Shown: positions 16,385-25,415 of the stretch, piece after piece
Layout of the letters: the number at the start of each line of letters is the position of its first letter
Numbering within the stretch: position 1 is the stretch's first letter
Assembly (NCBI RefSeq): GCF_003202405.1
Contig: NZ_QJHL01000001.1
Span: 2,294,001 to 2,358,000 of the forward strand
Source of the DNA: Flavobacterium hydrophilum
Lineage (GTDB): Bacteria > Bacteroidota > Bacteroidia > Flavobacteriales > Flavobacteriaceae
Direction of reading: 5' to 3'
DNA length: 64,000 bases
Position numbers and translations under genes: made by a program
Notes under the pieces: generated by a model
Databases searched by the model: none
What the model was told of the DNA's origin: nothing
The model's input: the letters and a program-made list of their open reading frames with translations, nothing else

Positions 16385-18361
16385 TTAATATGCTAACAAT
16401 TCTTTTAAAACCCCTTCAAATCGATTTTTAGGCAAAAACTGATCTTCCAAAGCTTTTGTAAACGGAATCGGAGAATCTAAACTCGCTACTCTTTTTACAG
16501 GACCATCCAGATATTCAAAACATTGTTCCATTATTAAAGCTGAAATATCGCTGGCAATTCCGCCAAATAAAGTATCTTCCTGATAAATGATTACTTTACC
16601 CGTTTTTTTAACCGATGCAAAAATAGTTTCGGTATCCAAAGGCTGCAAAGTTCTTAAATCAATTAAATCTGCTTCTATTTCCGGATTCTTCTCCAACGTT
16701 TCCAATGCCCAGTGAACGGTGGCTCCAAAAGCAATAATAGTAATACTTTTACCTTCTTTTATCAATGCTGCTTTTCCTAACGGAATAGTATAATAATCAT
16801 TTGGAACATCCTGATAAATACTTCTATACAAAAGTTTATGCTCAAAAAACAAAACCGGATTCGGATCGTTTATTGAGGTATTTAATAAACCTTTGGCATC
16901 ATAAGGAAAGGCCGGGTAAACTATTTTTAATCCCGGTGTTTTGGTAAACCAGGCTTCATTTGTCTGCGAATGAAAAGGTCCTGCCTGCGTTCCGCCACCG
17001 CAAGGCATACGTACTACAACATCGGCTTTTTCTCCCCAGCGGTAATGTGATTTAGCTAATAAATTTACAATTGGATTAAAGCCGGTTGAAACAAAATCTG
17101 CAAACTGCATTTCAACAATTGCTTTATAGCCGTTAATTGACAATCCCATTCCGGTGGAAACAACTGCGCTTTCACAAATTGGGGTATTCCTAACCCGAGC
17201 TTTTCCGAAAAACTCAACAAAACCATCTGTTATTTTAAAGGCTCCTCCATACTCTGCTATATCCTGCCCCATAATAACAAGGTTATCATGCTGTTTCATA
17301 GATTGTTCCAAACTTTTTCTAATGGCATCTATAAAACGAATGTTTTGAGATTCTGATGAATGGCTAACTTCTTCATGTTGATAAGGCTTATAAACATCCT
17401 CTAATTCATTTTCATAAGTTGGCACAATTTCAGGCTCTGCATTTGCTATAGCTAAATTTTCATCTATTTCCTGCTTAATTTCATTGTGAAGCTGCTCGTC
17501 AAATTCTGCAGTCAAAACCCCTGTTTCTGTCAAAAATTTCCGATAATTTGTAACCGGATCTTTTTCACTCCATTCATCTCTTAGTTCCTGTGGAACATAT
17601 TTTATCCCGCTCGCCTCTTCATGGCCTCGCATTCTAAAAGTTTTAAATTCCAGTAAAACAGGATGCGGATTTTCCTGCATTTGTTTTTTCAGCTTCGAGA
17701 GTTTATTATAAACTTCGAGAATATTATTTCCATCAATGATATGACTTTCCATACCATAACCAATACCTTTGTCTGCTAAATTTTCACAGCAGTATTGTTC
17801 GTTTGTTGGTGTCGAAAGTCCGTAACCGTTATTTTCAATGATAAACATTACAGGCAGCTTCCATACTGCAGCTATATTCAAAGCTTCATGAAAATCCCCT
17901 TCGCTGGTTGCACCTTCTCCGGTAAAAACAGCAGTGATTTTTTTATTATTTTGAAGTTTATTCGCTAAGGCTATTCCGTCTGCAATTCCGAGTTGAGGTC
18001 CCAAATGCGAAATCATTCCTATAATTTTATATTCCTGAGTTCCAAAATGAAAACTACGATCTCTTCCTTTTGTAAAACCATTTGCTTTTCCCTGCCATTG
18101 CGAAAACAATCGATGCAGCGGAATATTTCTTGAAGTAAAAACACCGAGATTTCGATGCATTGGCAATACATATTCAGATTCATCTAAAACAGCTGTAACA
18201 CCAACCGCAATTGCTTCCTGCCCAATTCCGGAGAACCATTTTGATACTTTTCCCTGCCGAATCAGGATGAGCATCTTTTCTTCGATTAAACGGGGTTTTA
18301 GTAGTTTTTTATATAAATCTAATAGTTGAGCATCGGTTAAGTCTTGTCTGTAAAAGATCAT
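16385..18361 (-). CDS. Fused E1 alpha-beta 2-oxo acid dehydrogenase
   Basis: A 658-residue fusion of both E1 subunits. Alpha half (about 1-310): TPP motif GEGATSEGDFHEALNIAAVW ending in NN, and the RMRGHEEASG phosphorylation-loop-like segment. Beta half (about 335-658): RFIDAIRKSLEQSMKQHD, GQDIAEYGGAF, QFADF and TIIAFGATVHWALETL. The family decarboxylates branched-chain 2-oxo acids (or pyruvate) and passes the acyl group to lipoyl-E2. E2 and E3 are not in view. Fused E1 of this type is common in Bacteroidota, where it is thought to supply precursors for iso-branched fatty acids (inference). Confidence 0.9.
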   Translation of the reverse strand: MIFYRQDLTDAQLLDLYKKLLKPRLIEEKMLILIRQGKVSKWFSGIGQEAIAVGVTAVLDESEYVLPMHRNLGVFTSRNIPLHRLFSQWQGKANGFTKGRDRSFHFGTQEYKIIGMISHLGPQLGIADGIALANKLQNNKKITAVFTGEGATSEGDFHEALNIAAVWKLPVMFIIENNGYGLSTPTNEQYCCENLADKGIGYGMESHIIDGNNILEVYNKLSKLKKQMQENPHPVLLEFKTFRMRGHEEASGIKYVPQELRDEWSEKDPVTNYRKFLTETGVLTAEFDEQLHNEIKQEIDENLAIANAEPEIVPTYENELEDVYKPYQHEEVSHSSESQNIRFIDAIRKSLEQSMKQHDNLVIMGQDIAEYGGAFKITDGFVEFFGKARVRNTPICESAVVSTGMGLSINGYKAIVEMQFADFVSTGFNPIVNLLAKSHYRWGEKADVVVRMPCGGGTQAGPFHSQTNEAWFTKTPGLKIVYPAFPYDAKGLLNTSINDPNPVLFFEHKLLYRSIYQDVPNDYYTIPLGKAALIKEGKSITIIAFGATVHWALETLEKNPEIEADLIDLRTLQPLDTETIFASVKKTGKVIIYQEDTLFGGIASDISALIMEQCFEYLDGPVKRVASLDSPIPFTKALEDQFLPKNRFEGVLKELLAY

Positions 18362-18382
18362 TTGGTTCTGTTTTTAGTATTC

Positions 18383-18390
18383 CAAATATA
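18383..18390 (-). promoter_or_regulatory. -7 box TATATTTG with upstream TTTTG for E1 gene
   Basis: TATATTTG 22 bp before ATG 18361. A TTTTG lies 16 bp further upstream, near the -33 position. Confidence 0.55.
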
Positions 18391-18508
18391 TTAAAATTTA
18401 ACAATTCAAAACCAAAAGTTAAATAAATCATTTTCAAACAATTTTGGTTAGTTCTGCTAAAAATAGAAATGCAGACTATGACAGGTAATTTTTAGTATAA
18501 AATTTATT

Positions 18509-19258
18509 TTAAGCCACAAAATAAGGAGACAATATGTCTTCAAAATTATACAATCCTTCTTCTTTATCTTTTAAATTTTCGGCTACAAATACAACCCCAC
18601 TGCCAAAAGCTTCACGTGAAATACTTTCATGAATTAATCGGACTGTTTGAAAAGGAAACCCGAAAACAACTTCATGTTTACCTACAATTCCACCGGCTCT
18701 AACCGAATTTATATCATTTTCTTCCAAATCCAGTGTTTCTGCAATTTTAAGTGCAGTTCCAGAAACACCGTCTTTTCCCTTAAAATGTTCTTCAATAATT
18801 TCGATATCAACCCATGGAGCAATTTTCTTCAAAAATTTAGAGGCAAATAATAAATAATTGACACCAAGTGTAATGTTTGGACTCCAAAATACAGTTGTAA
18901 GTTTTGAAAGCGATTTTAAAAACTCTTTTTCTTTATTTGAATAATGAGAAATTGCTGAGATGATTTTTATCTTTCGAATACTGGCTTCTTCCCCATAACT
19001 ATAAATTCCGGAGGCTGAAGAAAAGTCAATTATTACATCGACAGGCTGTTTGTCTAAAAGTTCTGCAATGGGAGTTGTTTCACTGGAATATATTTTTCCT
19101 GTTTCATTAGAATCAATTCCCAGATATTCTGCAGTAGTGCGATTCTCCAAAGTAGAACTTCTTTTCATCACCCATTTAAGAGTAATTTTTTTGTTCTGCA
19201 ATAAAACTGAAGCCACAGCTTTTCCTGTTTTTCCAAATCCGATTAGTCCTATTTCCAT
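18509..19258 (-). CDS. Divergent dihydrodipicolinate reductase (DapB) family protein
   Basis: A 249-residue DapB-fold protein. The Rossmann start is IGLIGFGKTGKAVA rather than the usual GxxGxMG. The C-terminal catalytic region EEHFKGKDGVSGTALKIAE keeps one His and the Lys, and is one residue shorter than the standard EAHHRHKxDAPSGTA pattern. RAGGIVGKHEVVFG and HESISREAFGSG match the family. It could be the lysine-pathway enzyme (tetrahydrodipicolinate formation) or a paralogue; no other dap gene is in view. Confidence is high for the family, lower for the reaction. Confidence 0.75.
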   Translation of the reverse strand: MEIGLIGFGKTGKAVASVLLQNKKITLKWVMKRSSTLENRTTAEYLGIDSNETGKIYSSETTPIAELLDKQPVDVIIDFSSASGIYSYGEEASIRKIKIISAISHYSNKEKEFLKSLSKLTTVFWSPNITLGVNYLLFASKFLKKIAPWVDIEIIEEHFKGKDGVSGTALKIAETLDLEENDINSVRAGGIVGKHEVVFGFPFQTVRLIHESISREAFGSGVVFVAENLKDKEEGLYNFEDILSPYFVA

Positions 19259-19452
19259 AATGCTCTTTTTTATAAAAATAGAATTTTCTATTTAAAAATC
19301 TGTGTTTTTCAGAATTATTAACATGTTTTTAAAGCAAAATGACCTTGAAATTAAAGTTTACTCAAATTGTGATTTTGCTTTTTAATGTTAAATTATTACA
19401 TGAAAAACTCAATTTTATAATAAATTTTAAAATTCAAAACTAAAATATTCTC

Positions 19453-19460
19453 TACCTTTG
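19453..19460 (+). promoter_or_regulatory. -7 box TACCTTTG for the oxygenase gene
   Basis: Exact TAnnTTTG match about 44 bp upstream of ATG 19505, in an AT-rich 246-bp divergent spacer with no other feature seen. Confidence 0.5.
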
Positions 19461-19504
19461 TTATAGAAGGTTTGAAACCTTTTTCTTAAATAAAAATGTA
19501 AAGT

Positions 19505-20455
19505 ATGCAAAACATTCCTAGTGTAGACTTACGTGATTTCCTTTCGGACGACCCGAAACGTAAACAAAAATTTGTAAATGAAATCGGCAGTGCATTTGAA
19601 AACATTGGCTTCGTAGCCCTAAAAGGTCATTTCTTAGATGACAAATTGGTAAACGAACTTTATGGCGAAATCCGAAAATTTTTCGCCTTGCCAGTAGAAA
19701 CCAAGCATAGTTATGAAATTCCCGGGATAGGCGGCCAAAGAGGGTATGTTTCTTTTGGAAAAGAGCATGCTAAAGGACGTAAAGAGGGAGATTTGAAAGA
19801 ATTCTGGCATTTCGGCCAGTACGTTGACAAGGATTCGAAATGGGCCTCAGAATATCCGGACAATGTTGAAGTTAAAGAATTACCGCGTTTTAACGAAGTG
19901 GGTAAAGAAGCCTATCAAATGCTTGAAAAAACAGGCGTTTATGTTTTAAGAGCTTTGGCATTGCATCTTGGTCTTGATGAATTTTATTTTGATGAATATG
20001 CAAAAGAAGGAAACTCTATTTTAAGACCTATTCATTATCCCCCAATTACTTCTGAACCTGAAAATGCAATTCGTGCAGCTGCACACGGGGACATTAATTT
20101 AATTACTTTATTAATGGGTGCACAGGGTAAAGGGCTTCAGGTTCAAAATCATGATGGAGAATGGATTGACGCTATTGCTGAGGATGATGAATTAGTAATT
20201 AATGTGGGCGATATGTTGTCAAGACATACCAACAATAAACTAAAATCAACTATTCATCAGGTAGTTAATCCACCTAGAGAATTATGGGGAACTTCACGTT
20301 ATTCCATTCCTTTTTTCATGCATCCTGTTAGTGATATGCGACTGGATTGCTTAGAAAACTGTATTGATGCTGAAAATCCTAAAAAATTCGAAGATACTAC
20401 GGCTGGGGATTATCTATACGAACGCTTAGTAGATTTAGGTTTAATAAAAAAATAA
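19505..20455 (+). CDS. Isopenicillin N synthase-like Fe(II)/2-oxoglutarate dioxygenase
   Basis: A 316-residue non-heme iron oxygenase. The N-terminal DIOX_N domain starts IPSVDLRDFLSDD, with GFVALKGH. The catalytic jelly roll has the iron ligands HGD (AAHGDINLITLL), a distal His in STIHQVVNP, and the co-substrate Arg in RYSIPFF. It resembles plant/fungal-type IPNS-family oxygenases, widespread and mostly uncharacterised in Flavobacteria. The substrate is unknown. A SUI1-like gene follows and may be co-transcribed. Confidence 0.87.
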   Translation: MQNIPSVDLRDFLSDDPKRKQKFVNEIGSAFENIGFVALKGHFLDDKLVNELYGEIRKFFALPVETKHSYEIPGIGGQRGYVSFGKEHAKGRKEGDLKEFWHFGQYVDKDSKWASEYPDNVEVKELPRFNEVGKEAYQMLEKTGVYVLRALALHLGLDEFYFDEYAKEGNSILRPIHYPPITSEPENAIRAAAHGDINLITLLMGAQGKGLQVQNHDGEWIDAIAEDDELVINVGDMLSRHTNNKLKSTIHQVVNPPRELWGTSRYSIPFFMHPVSDMRLDCLENCIDAENPKKFEDTTAGDYLYERLVDLGLIKK

Positions 20456-20532
20456 TCTTTAAATTTACAAGAATAATAAAAGACATTGAGCGTATGCTTG
20501 ATGTCTTTTTAATTTCAAAAAAAAATTACACA

Positions 20533-20865
20533 ATGGACTTTAAAGACCAACTTAAAAATTTATTTCCCGATCATATTGAATCAAATGAACCTGAAGAAGT
20601 TCCGCAGGAAGATCACGTACTTTATATTCAGAAAGAACCTATGATTTGTAAATTTGAAAAACGAAAAGGAAAAGCAACCACGATCATAGAAGGTTATGAA
20701 GGATCTGATGAAGATTTTAAAATTCTGGCTAAAGAAATTAAAACCAAACTAAGCGTAGGCGGAACTTTTAAAGATGACTCAATCATTATTCAGGGAGATT
20801 ATCGTGATAAAATCATGGCAATTTTAAAAGAAAAAGGCTTTAAAACAAAACGTGTTGGCGGATAA
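20533..20865 (+). CDS. SUI1/YciH-like translation factor
   Basis: A 110-residue protein with the SUI1 (eIF1-like) domain in its C-terminal two-thirds: KFEKRKGKATTIIEGYEGS, LAKEIKTKLSVGGTFKDDSIIIQGDYRDKI and KGFKTKRVGG. In E. coli YciH affects initiation fidelity. I chose ATG 20533; an in-frame ATG at 20494 would add 13 residues (MLDVFLISKKNYT) that do not look like the family N-terminus. It lies 77 bp after the oxygenase. Confidence 0.87.
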   Translation: MDFKDQLKNLFPDHIESNEPEEVPQEDHVLYIQKEPMICKFEKRKGKATTIIEGYEGSDEDFKILAKEIKTKLSVGGTFKDDSIIIQGDYRDKIMAILKEKGFKTKRVGG

Positions 20866-20879
20866 ATAATTTAAAATTT

Positions 20880-20930
20880 GTTTCAGGTTTAAAGTTTCAG
20901 TTCTACAACTTGAAACATTAAACCTGAAAC
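20880..20930. repeat. TTTCAGG palindrome in spacer
   Basis: GTTTCAGGTTTA (20880-20891) is a perfect inverted match of TAAACCTGAAAC (20919-20930), with an inner GTTTCA/TGAAAC pair. Same word family as the hairpins at 11759 and 27730. It may also terminate the SUI1-like gene. Confidence 0.65.
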
Positions 20931-20960
20931 AAAAACTCAAAACCTTAGCAACTCAAAAAA

Positions 20961-21830
20961 ATGATCCAGGCATCAGAATTAATACTCAATCCCGATGGAA
21001 GCGTTTATCACTTAAACCTTCGTCCGGAACATATAGCACACGATATAATTTTTGTGGGCGATCAAAACAGAGTCGAGAAAATTACTCAGTTTTTTGATTC
21101 TATTGAATTTTCAACACAAAAAAGAGAATTTAAGACCCAAACCGGAATTTACAAAGGCAAAAGAATTACAGTGATGTCAACCGGAATTGGTCCTGACAAT
21201 ATTGACATTGTATTAAATGAATTGGACGCTTTGGTCAACATCGATTTAAAAACCCGTGAACCAAAAAAAAATCTGACTTCATTAAATATTATCCGAATTG
21301 GAACTTCGGGTTCTTTGCAGGCAGATATTCCCGTAGGCAGCTTTGTAATGTCTAAATTCGGATTAGGACTAGACAATATGCTGCGCTCCTATCTGATTGA
21401 TGAAGTTTCCCACAATGCTATTGAAGATGCTTTTATCATGCATACTAATTGGGATATCCGAAAAGGAAGGCCTTATGCAATTGCTTGTTCTGAAACATTA
21501 GAAAAAATTATCGAATCTAATAAAATATTCAAAGGAATTACCGCTACAGCCGGGGGGTTTTACGGGCCTCAGGGACGTGTTTTGCGTTTGAACATTCAGG
21601 ATGAAGAATTAAACAACAAAATGGATAATTTCAATTTCAACGGTAACCGAATTACCAATTTAGAAATGGAAACAGCTGCCATTTATGGCCTTTCGGCTTT
21701 ATTAGGTCACAATGCATTGTCATTAAATGCAATTATTGCGAATCGTGCCTCGGGAACTTTTAGTGAAGATCCGTATAAAGCAGTTGATGAACTTATTGTT
21801 TATACGTTGAATAAATTAACTGGAAAATAA
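20961..21830 (+). CDS. Purine/uridine phosphorylase family nucleoside phosphorylase
   Basis: A 289-residue PNP/UDP-family enzyme that cleaves a nucleoside with phosphate to free base and ribose-1-phosphate. Family signs are FVGDQNRVEKI, the phosphate-site segment RIGTSGSLQADIPVGSFVMSKFGLGLDN, and the ribose/base-site TNLEMETAAIYGLSALLGH with the catalytic EMET motif. The overall pattern is closer to uridine phosphorylase than to hexameric PNP; base specificity is not certain. Opening gene of a run of plus-strand genes separated by short repeat-bearing spacers. Confidence 0.87.
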   Translation: MIQASELILNPDGSVYHLNLRPEHIAHDIIFVGDQNRVEKITQFFDSIEFSTQKREFKTQTGIYKGKRITVMSTGIGPDNIDIVLNELDALVNIDLKTREPKKNLTSLNIIRIGTSGSLQADIPVGSFVMSKFGLGLDNMLRSYLIDEVSHNAIEDAFIMHTNWDIRKGRPYAIACSETLEKIIESNKIFKGITATAGGFYGPQGRVLRLNIQDEELNNKMDNFNFNGNRITNLEMETAAIYGLSALLGHNALSLNAIIANRASGTFSEDPYKAVDELIVYTLNKLTGK

Positions 21831-21871
21831 TTGGATAATTAATCAATTTGAAAATTAGATAATTGGTTTAA
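21831..21871. repeat. AATTAGATAATTG-type AT-rich spacer repeat
   Basis: Low-complexity spacer with the words GATAATTAATCAATTTGAAAA and TTAGATAATTGG, shared with the longer palindromic spacers at 26172 and 57639. Confidence 0.4.
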
Positions 21872-21881
21872 AATTAAAACT

Positions 21882-22262
21882 ATGATTTTAAGAGTTGCCC
21901 GGCATACTAACGATCTAAAGAAAATTGAAGATTTTTATATAAATATATTGGCTTTCGAGCGTTTGGGAGGTTTTCAAAATCATAATAATTATGATGGTGT
22001 TTTTATCGGAAAACCTGATTCAGACTGGCATTTTGAATTCACCCAATCTGAAACAGAAGCGAATCATAAATTTGACGAAGATGATATAATTGTACTTTAC
22101 CCGGATACAATTAAAAAATATAATACAGTGCTTGAAAGTCTTTTAGAGAATAATATTCCAGAGATAACTGCAAAAAATCCATATTGGAATGAAAATGGAC
22201 AAATGTTCCTGGATCCGGATGGTTATCACATTGTAATATCAGATCTAAAAGCAACAAATTAA
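21882..22262 (+). CDS. VOC (glyoxalase/bleomycin-resistance fold) family protein
   Basis: A 126-residue single-chain VOC module of two beta-alpha-beta-beta-beta units. VARHTNDLKKIEDFYINILAFERLG and the C-terminal MFLDPDGYHIVIS are typical. The final metal-binding Glu of the usual DPDG(x)xIE pattern is replaced by Val, so one ligand may be missing and a binding role is possible. The substrate is unknown. A DUF4265 gene follows 9 bp later, so they are co-transcribed. Confidence 0.82.
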   Translation: MILRVARHTNDLKKIEDFYINILAFERLGGFQNHNNYDGVFIGKPDSDWHFEFTQSETEANHKFDEDDIIVLYPDTIKKYNTVLESLLENNIPEITAKNPYWNENGQMFLDPDGYHIVISDLKATN

Positions 22263-22271
22263 ATTTAAAAA

Positions 22272-22745
22272 ATGGCAGAAACACATACAAAAATCCTATT
22301 TAGATATTATAGTGATTTATTAGAAGATACAGTTGTAGAAACTATGTGGGCAGAAATTATTGATTTAGAAAAAGGAATCTTCAAATTGGATAATATACCA
22401 TTTTTTGGTCCTTTAATTGCCACAGATGACATTTTCTATGCCGAATTTGACGCAGATGAAGAAACTCTGGTCTACAGAAAAACTATAGAAAGCTTTGGAA
22501 ATTCAATACTTCAGGTTGTAATTCTGGAAAAAGGTTTTGATAAGGAAATAATAAGAGAAGAATTAAAATCTATTAATTGTGCTTCAGAAGGATTAAACGA
22601 AACCTTATTTGCAGTAGAAGTTTTAAAGGTTACAGATTATTCGATTGTAAAAAACCTTTTAAATCAATACGAGTTGCAGGAAATTATAGAATTTGCCGAG
22701 CCGTGCCTTTCAGAAAAACACAGAACAGATTTATTGAAGAATTAG
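22272..22745 (+). CDS. DUF4265-family protein
   Basis: A 157-residue soluble acidic protein. DTVVETMWAEIIDLEKGIFKLDNIPFFGPLIATDDIFYAEFD matches the DUF4265 pattern. The second half looks like a ferredoxin-like alpha/beta fold (FGNSILQVVILE and a later helix). The function of the family is unknown. It sits 9 bp downstream of the VOC gene, in a likely two-gene operon. Confidence 0.75.
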   Translation: MAETHTKILFRYYSDLLEDTVVETMWAEIIDLEKGIFKLDNIPFFGPLIATDDIFYAEFDADEETLVYRKTIESFGNSILQVVILEKGFDKEIIREELKSINCASEGLNETLFAVEVLKVTDYSIVKNLLNQYELQEIIEFAEPCLSEKHRTDLLKN

Positions 22746-22851
22746 AGAATGTGTCAATTTGATAATGAGATAATTTTTAAAATTTAATAATTAAAAAATC
22801 TAAAAAGTAAAAAAAACATACCCAAACAACTTAACTTAAACTTAAAACCAA

Positions 22852-23703
22852 ATGAAAACTGTAAAAATTGTAGGTGTTCCTGAACACTTCAATTTGCCAT
22901 GGCAACTCTGCATTGAAAATGGTGAATTTGAAGCTGAAAATATTGATTTACAATGGAAAAATATTCCGGAAGGCACAGGCAAAATGTGCCAGATGCTGCG
23001 TGATGGCGAGGCTGATATTGCTGTAATTTTAACCGAAGGAATTATAAAAGATATCGTTGCCGGAAATCCGAGTAAAATTGTACAGATTTATGTGCAGTCT
23101 CCCTTAATCTGGGGAATTCATGTAGCTGCAAAATCTGATTTTCATACAATAAAGGATCTCAAAAATAAAAAAGTTGCAATTTCAAGGTTAGGATCCGGAT
23201 CTCAATTAATGGCTTATGTAAATGCACATGAACAGGGTTGGGAAACTGATAATTTAGATTTCGAAATTATCAATACTATAGATGGAGCTGTTGAAGCGCT
23301 GACAAACGGAACCGCTGATTATTTTATGTGGGAGCGTTTTATGACCAAGCCTCTTGTGGATCAGGGAATTTTCAGACGTGTAGATGATTGTCCAACTCCA
23401 TGGCCTTCGTTTGTAATTACGGTCCGTGATGAATTTTTGAAAAAAAATCCAAAAATCGTCGAGAAAATCCTTGATATTATCAACAGTACAACACGTGATT
23501 TTACACAAATTCCGGATATTGACAAGACATTAGCTGATATTTTCAATCAAAAACTGGAAGATATACAGGAATGGCTAAAACTGACACAATGGTCACAAAA
23601 AAATTTAACCGAAAAAGCATTTATTAAGATTCAAAATCAGTTATTTGATCTGGGTATTATTGATAAAAAAAGTACTTTTGTTGAAACCGTAAAAGTGATG
23701 TAA
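22852..23703 (+). CDS. SsuA/NMT1-fold substrate-binding-like protein without signal peptide
   Basis: A 283-residue type II periplasmic-binding-protein fold: VKIVGVPEHFNLPWQLCIENGEFEAENIDLQW, then DLKNKKVAISRLGSGSQLMAY, then TIDGAVEALTNGTADYFMWERFMTKP. It begins directly with the fold, with no signal peptide or lipobox, and no ABC permease or ATPase gene is nearby. It is therefore likely a cytoplasmic ligand-binding or pathway protein rather than a transporter subunit. The next gene starts 19 bp later. Confidence 0.8.
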   Translation: MKTVKIVGVPEHFNLPWQLCIENGEFEAENIDLQWKNIPEGTGKMCQMLRDGEADIAVILTEGIIKDIVAGNPSKIVQIYVQSPLIWGIHVAAKSDFHTIKDLKNKKVAISRLGSGSQLMAYVNAHEQGWETDNLDFEIINTIDGAVEALTNGTADYFMWERFMTKPLVDQGIFRRVDDCPTPWPSFVITVRDEFLKKNPKIVEKILDIINSTTRDFTQIPDIDKTLADIFNQKLEDIQEWLKLTQWSQKNLTEKAFIKIQNQLFDLGIIDKKSTFVETVKVM

Positions 23704-23722
23704 AACACCGCTTTTAATAGCT

Positions 23723-24655
23723 ATGATAAAAATTCCAAAAATTGACTTTCCGCAATTAAAATCCAAACTACAGGTAAAATCTCCCTGGGATAGGATTATT
23801 ATTATGGTACTTAGTCTTTTGATTACGATTCCGGTTTTTATCATACTGCATCAAAACCTGATTGACCTGAAATGGCCTTTTAATTTAGATCGTGTTTTTA
23901 TTTTTATAATCGTTTTTACTGTTCTTTTTTTTCTGTTGATGTTGTTGCGTACCATCATCATCATTTGTATTGTCCTTTACTTATTGGTTTTATTTTACGG
24001 AAGCGTGATTGGAAACTATGGCTTTACTGAAATCTCCGAAGACTATAATTCGATGATTTACACCATGTCTGATAATCCGTTTCCACAAGATATAATTGTG
24101 GCAAAACTGCTTCCATTTCCTAATAAAACAAAAATTATCAATGCAATAGAGTATCAGGATCCAAAAGTTCGAAATTTTGCTATCATGTCTACTACGAAGC
24201 ATTTTAAAGGTATAAAAGGATATTCTGATTACAGAACCATCATTCAGTGTTTTGCTGTTTTTAAGGAAATCAATGATCGATGGAATTACGTTAATGACCC
24301 AAAAGAAGGCGATTATATTGCTACAGCGAGTGAATCATTAGAATATTTTTCGGGAGATTGTGACGATCATTCTATTTTGATGGCTGCAGCTGTAAGATCC
24401 ATTGGCGGAACACCAAGGTTAATTCATACGAAAGGCCATATTTATCCTGAAATTTTGATTGGCTCTTTAATCGATCTTGAAAAAGTCAATTACCTGATTA
24501 AAAATGTGCTTTTTGTAAAAGAAAGTAAGGGAAAGATAATTCATTATCATATCGACGAACGCGGTCAGGTCTGGATGAATCTGGATTACACTGCCAAATA
24601 CCCCGGAGGTCCTTTTATGTACGAAGAAATTTTAGGGGCTTTAACGCTTAATTAA
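23723..24655 (+). CDS. Membrane-anchored transglutaminase-like cysteine protease-fold protein
   Basis: A 310-residue protein with two or three N-terminal membrane helices (about 28-48, 58-80, 82-95). The transglutaminase-like core has the nucleophile in FSGDCDDHSILMAAAVRSIGG (Cys about 211), a His in TKGHIYPEIL, and an Asp-bearing WMNLDYTAKYPGG. It may act as a peptidase or on cell-wall or surface peptides; the substrate is unknown. It follows the SsuA-like gene after 19 bp and ends at a strong hairpin. Confidence 0.82.
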   Translation: MIKIPKIDFPQLKSKLQVKSPWDRIIIMVLSLLITIPVFIILHQNLIDLKWPFNLDRVFIFIIVFTVLFFLLMLLRTIIIICIVLYLLVLFYGSVIGNYGFTEISEDYNSMIYTMSDNPFPQDIIVAKLLPFPNKTKIINAIEYQDPKVRNFAIMSTTKHFKGIKGYSDYRTIIQCFAVFKEINDRWNYVNDPKEGDYIATASESLEYFSGDCDDHSILMAAAVRSIGGTPRLIHTKGHIYPEILIGSLIDLEKVNYLIKNVLFVKESKGKIIHYHIDERGQVWMNLDYTAKYPGGPFMYEEILGALTLN

Positions 24656-24660
24656 AAAAT

Positions 24661-24699
24661 AAAAAGCCTGTCAGGGATTAAGTTTCTGACAGGCTTTTT
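24661..24699. terminator. Bidirectional terminator
   Basis: AAAAAGCCTGTCAG (24661-24674) pairs perfectly with CTGACAGGCTTTTT (24686-24699), and T-runs flank it on both strands. It separates the transglutaminase-like gene from the end of the his operon. Confidence 0.9.
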
Positions 24700-24717
24700 T
24701 TAATCGATTTACTGAAA

Positions 24718-25314
24718 CTACTTCTGACGTTTCTTCAAAACTTCAATTACATCATTTAACTGGTATCCTTTTGCCTGTAATAAAATCAGGTAATGAAAAA
24801 GCAAATCAGCACTTTCACTCAGGAATAAATCATCGTTATCGTCTTTGGCTTCAATAACTACTTCTACCGCTTCTTCTCCTACTTTTTGAGCAATTTTATT
24901 GATTCCTTTTTCGAATAGTGAAGCTACATAACTTTTCTCAGAATCAGCATTCTCTCTGCGGGTTTTGATTGTATTTTCTAATTCGGAAATAAAACCATAA
25001 TTAGCATCATTTGGTTCCTGCCAGCATGTATCTGCTCCTGTGTGACATGTTGGTCCGACAGGTTTCGCCTGAATTAAAAGCGTATCACCGTCGCAGTCGT
25101 TTTTTATACTTACCAGATTTAAAAAGTTGCCGCTTTCTTCCCCTTTTGTCCAAAGCCTTTGTTTGGATCGGCTGAAAAAAGTCACTTTTTGGGTTTCGAT
25201 TGTTTTTTGAATTGATTCTTCATTCATGTAACCCATCATTAGGACATTTTTCGTTTCTGAATCCTGAATAATCGCCGGAATCAATCCGTGAGAGCTTTTA
25301 ATATCTATTTCCAT
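24718..25314 (-). CDS. hisIE: Bifunctional phosphoribosyl-AMP cyclohydrolase / phosphoribosyl-ATP pyrophosphatase
   Basis: Histidine steps 2 and 3 in one 198-residue chain. The N-terminal HisI domain (about 1-100) has MGYMNEESIQKT, SRSKQRLWTKGEESGN, the metal motif DCDGDTLL and CHTGADTCW. The C-terminal HisE helical domain (about 110-198) has KIAQKVGEEAVEVVIEAKDDND. It is the last gene of the operon, before the terminator. Confidence 0.95.
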   Translation of the reverse strand: MEIDIKSSHGLIPAIIQDSETKNVLMMGYMNEESIQKTIETQKVTFFSRSKQRLWTKGEESGNFLNLVSIKNDCDGDTLLIQAKPVGPTCHTGADTCWQEPNDANYGFISELENTIKTRRENADSEKSYVASLFEKGINKIAQKVGEEAVEVVIEAKDDNDDLFLSESADLLFHYLILLQAKGYQLNDVIEVLKKRQK

Positions 25315-25415
25315 ATTAGTCTAAAGTTGTAAAGCCCAAAGTCTTAAAGTTAAAACTACATTCGAACTTCTATATTGTTGTTTTTATTGTTTAAATCTTT
25401 CTTCTTGACTCTATT

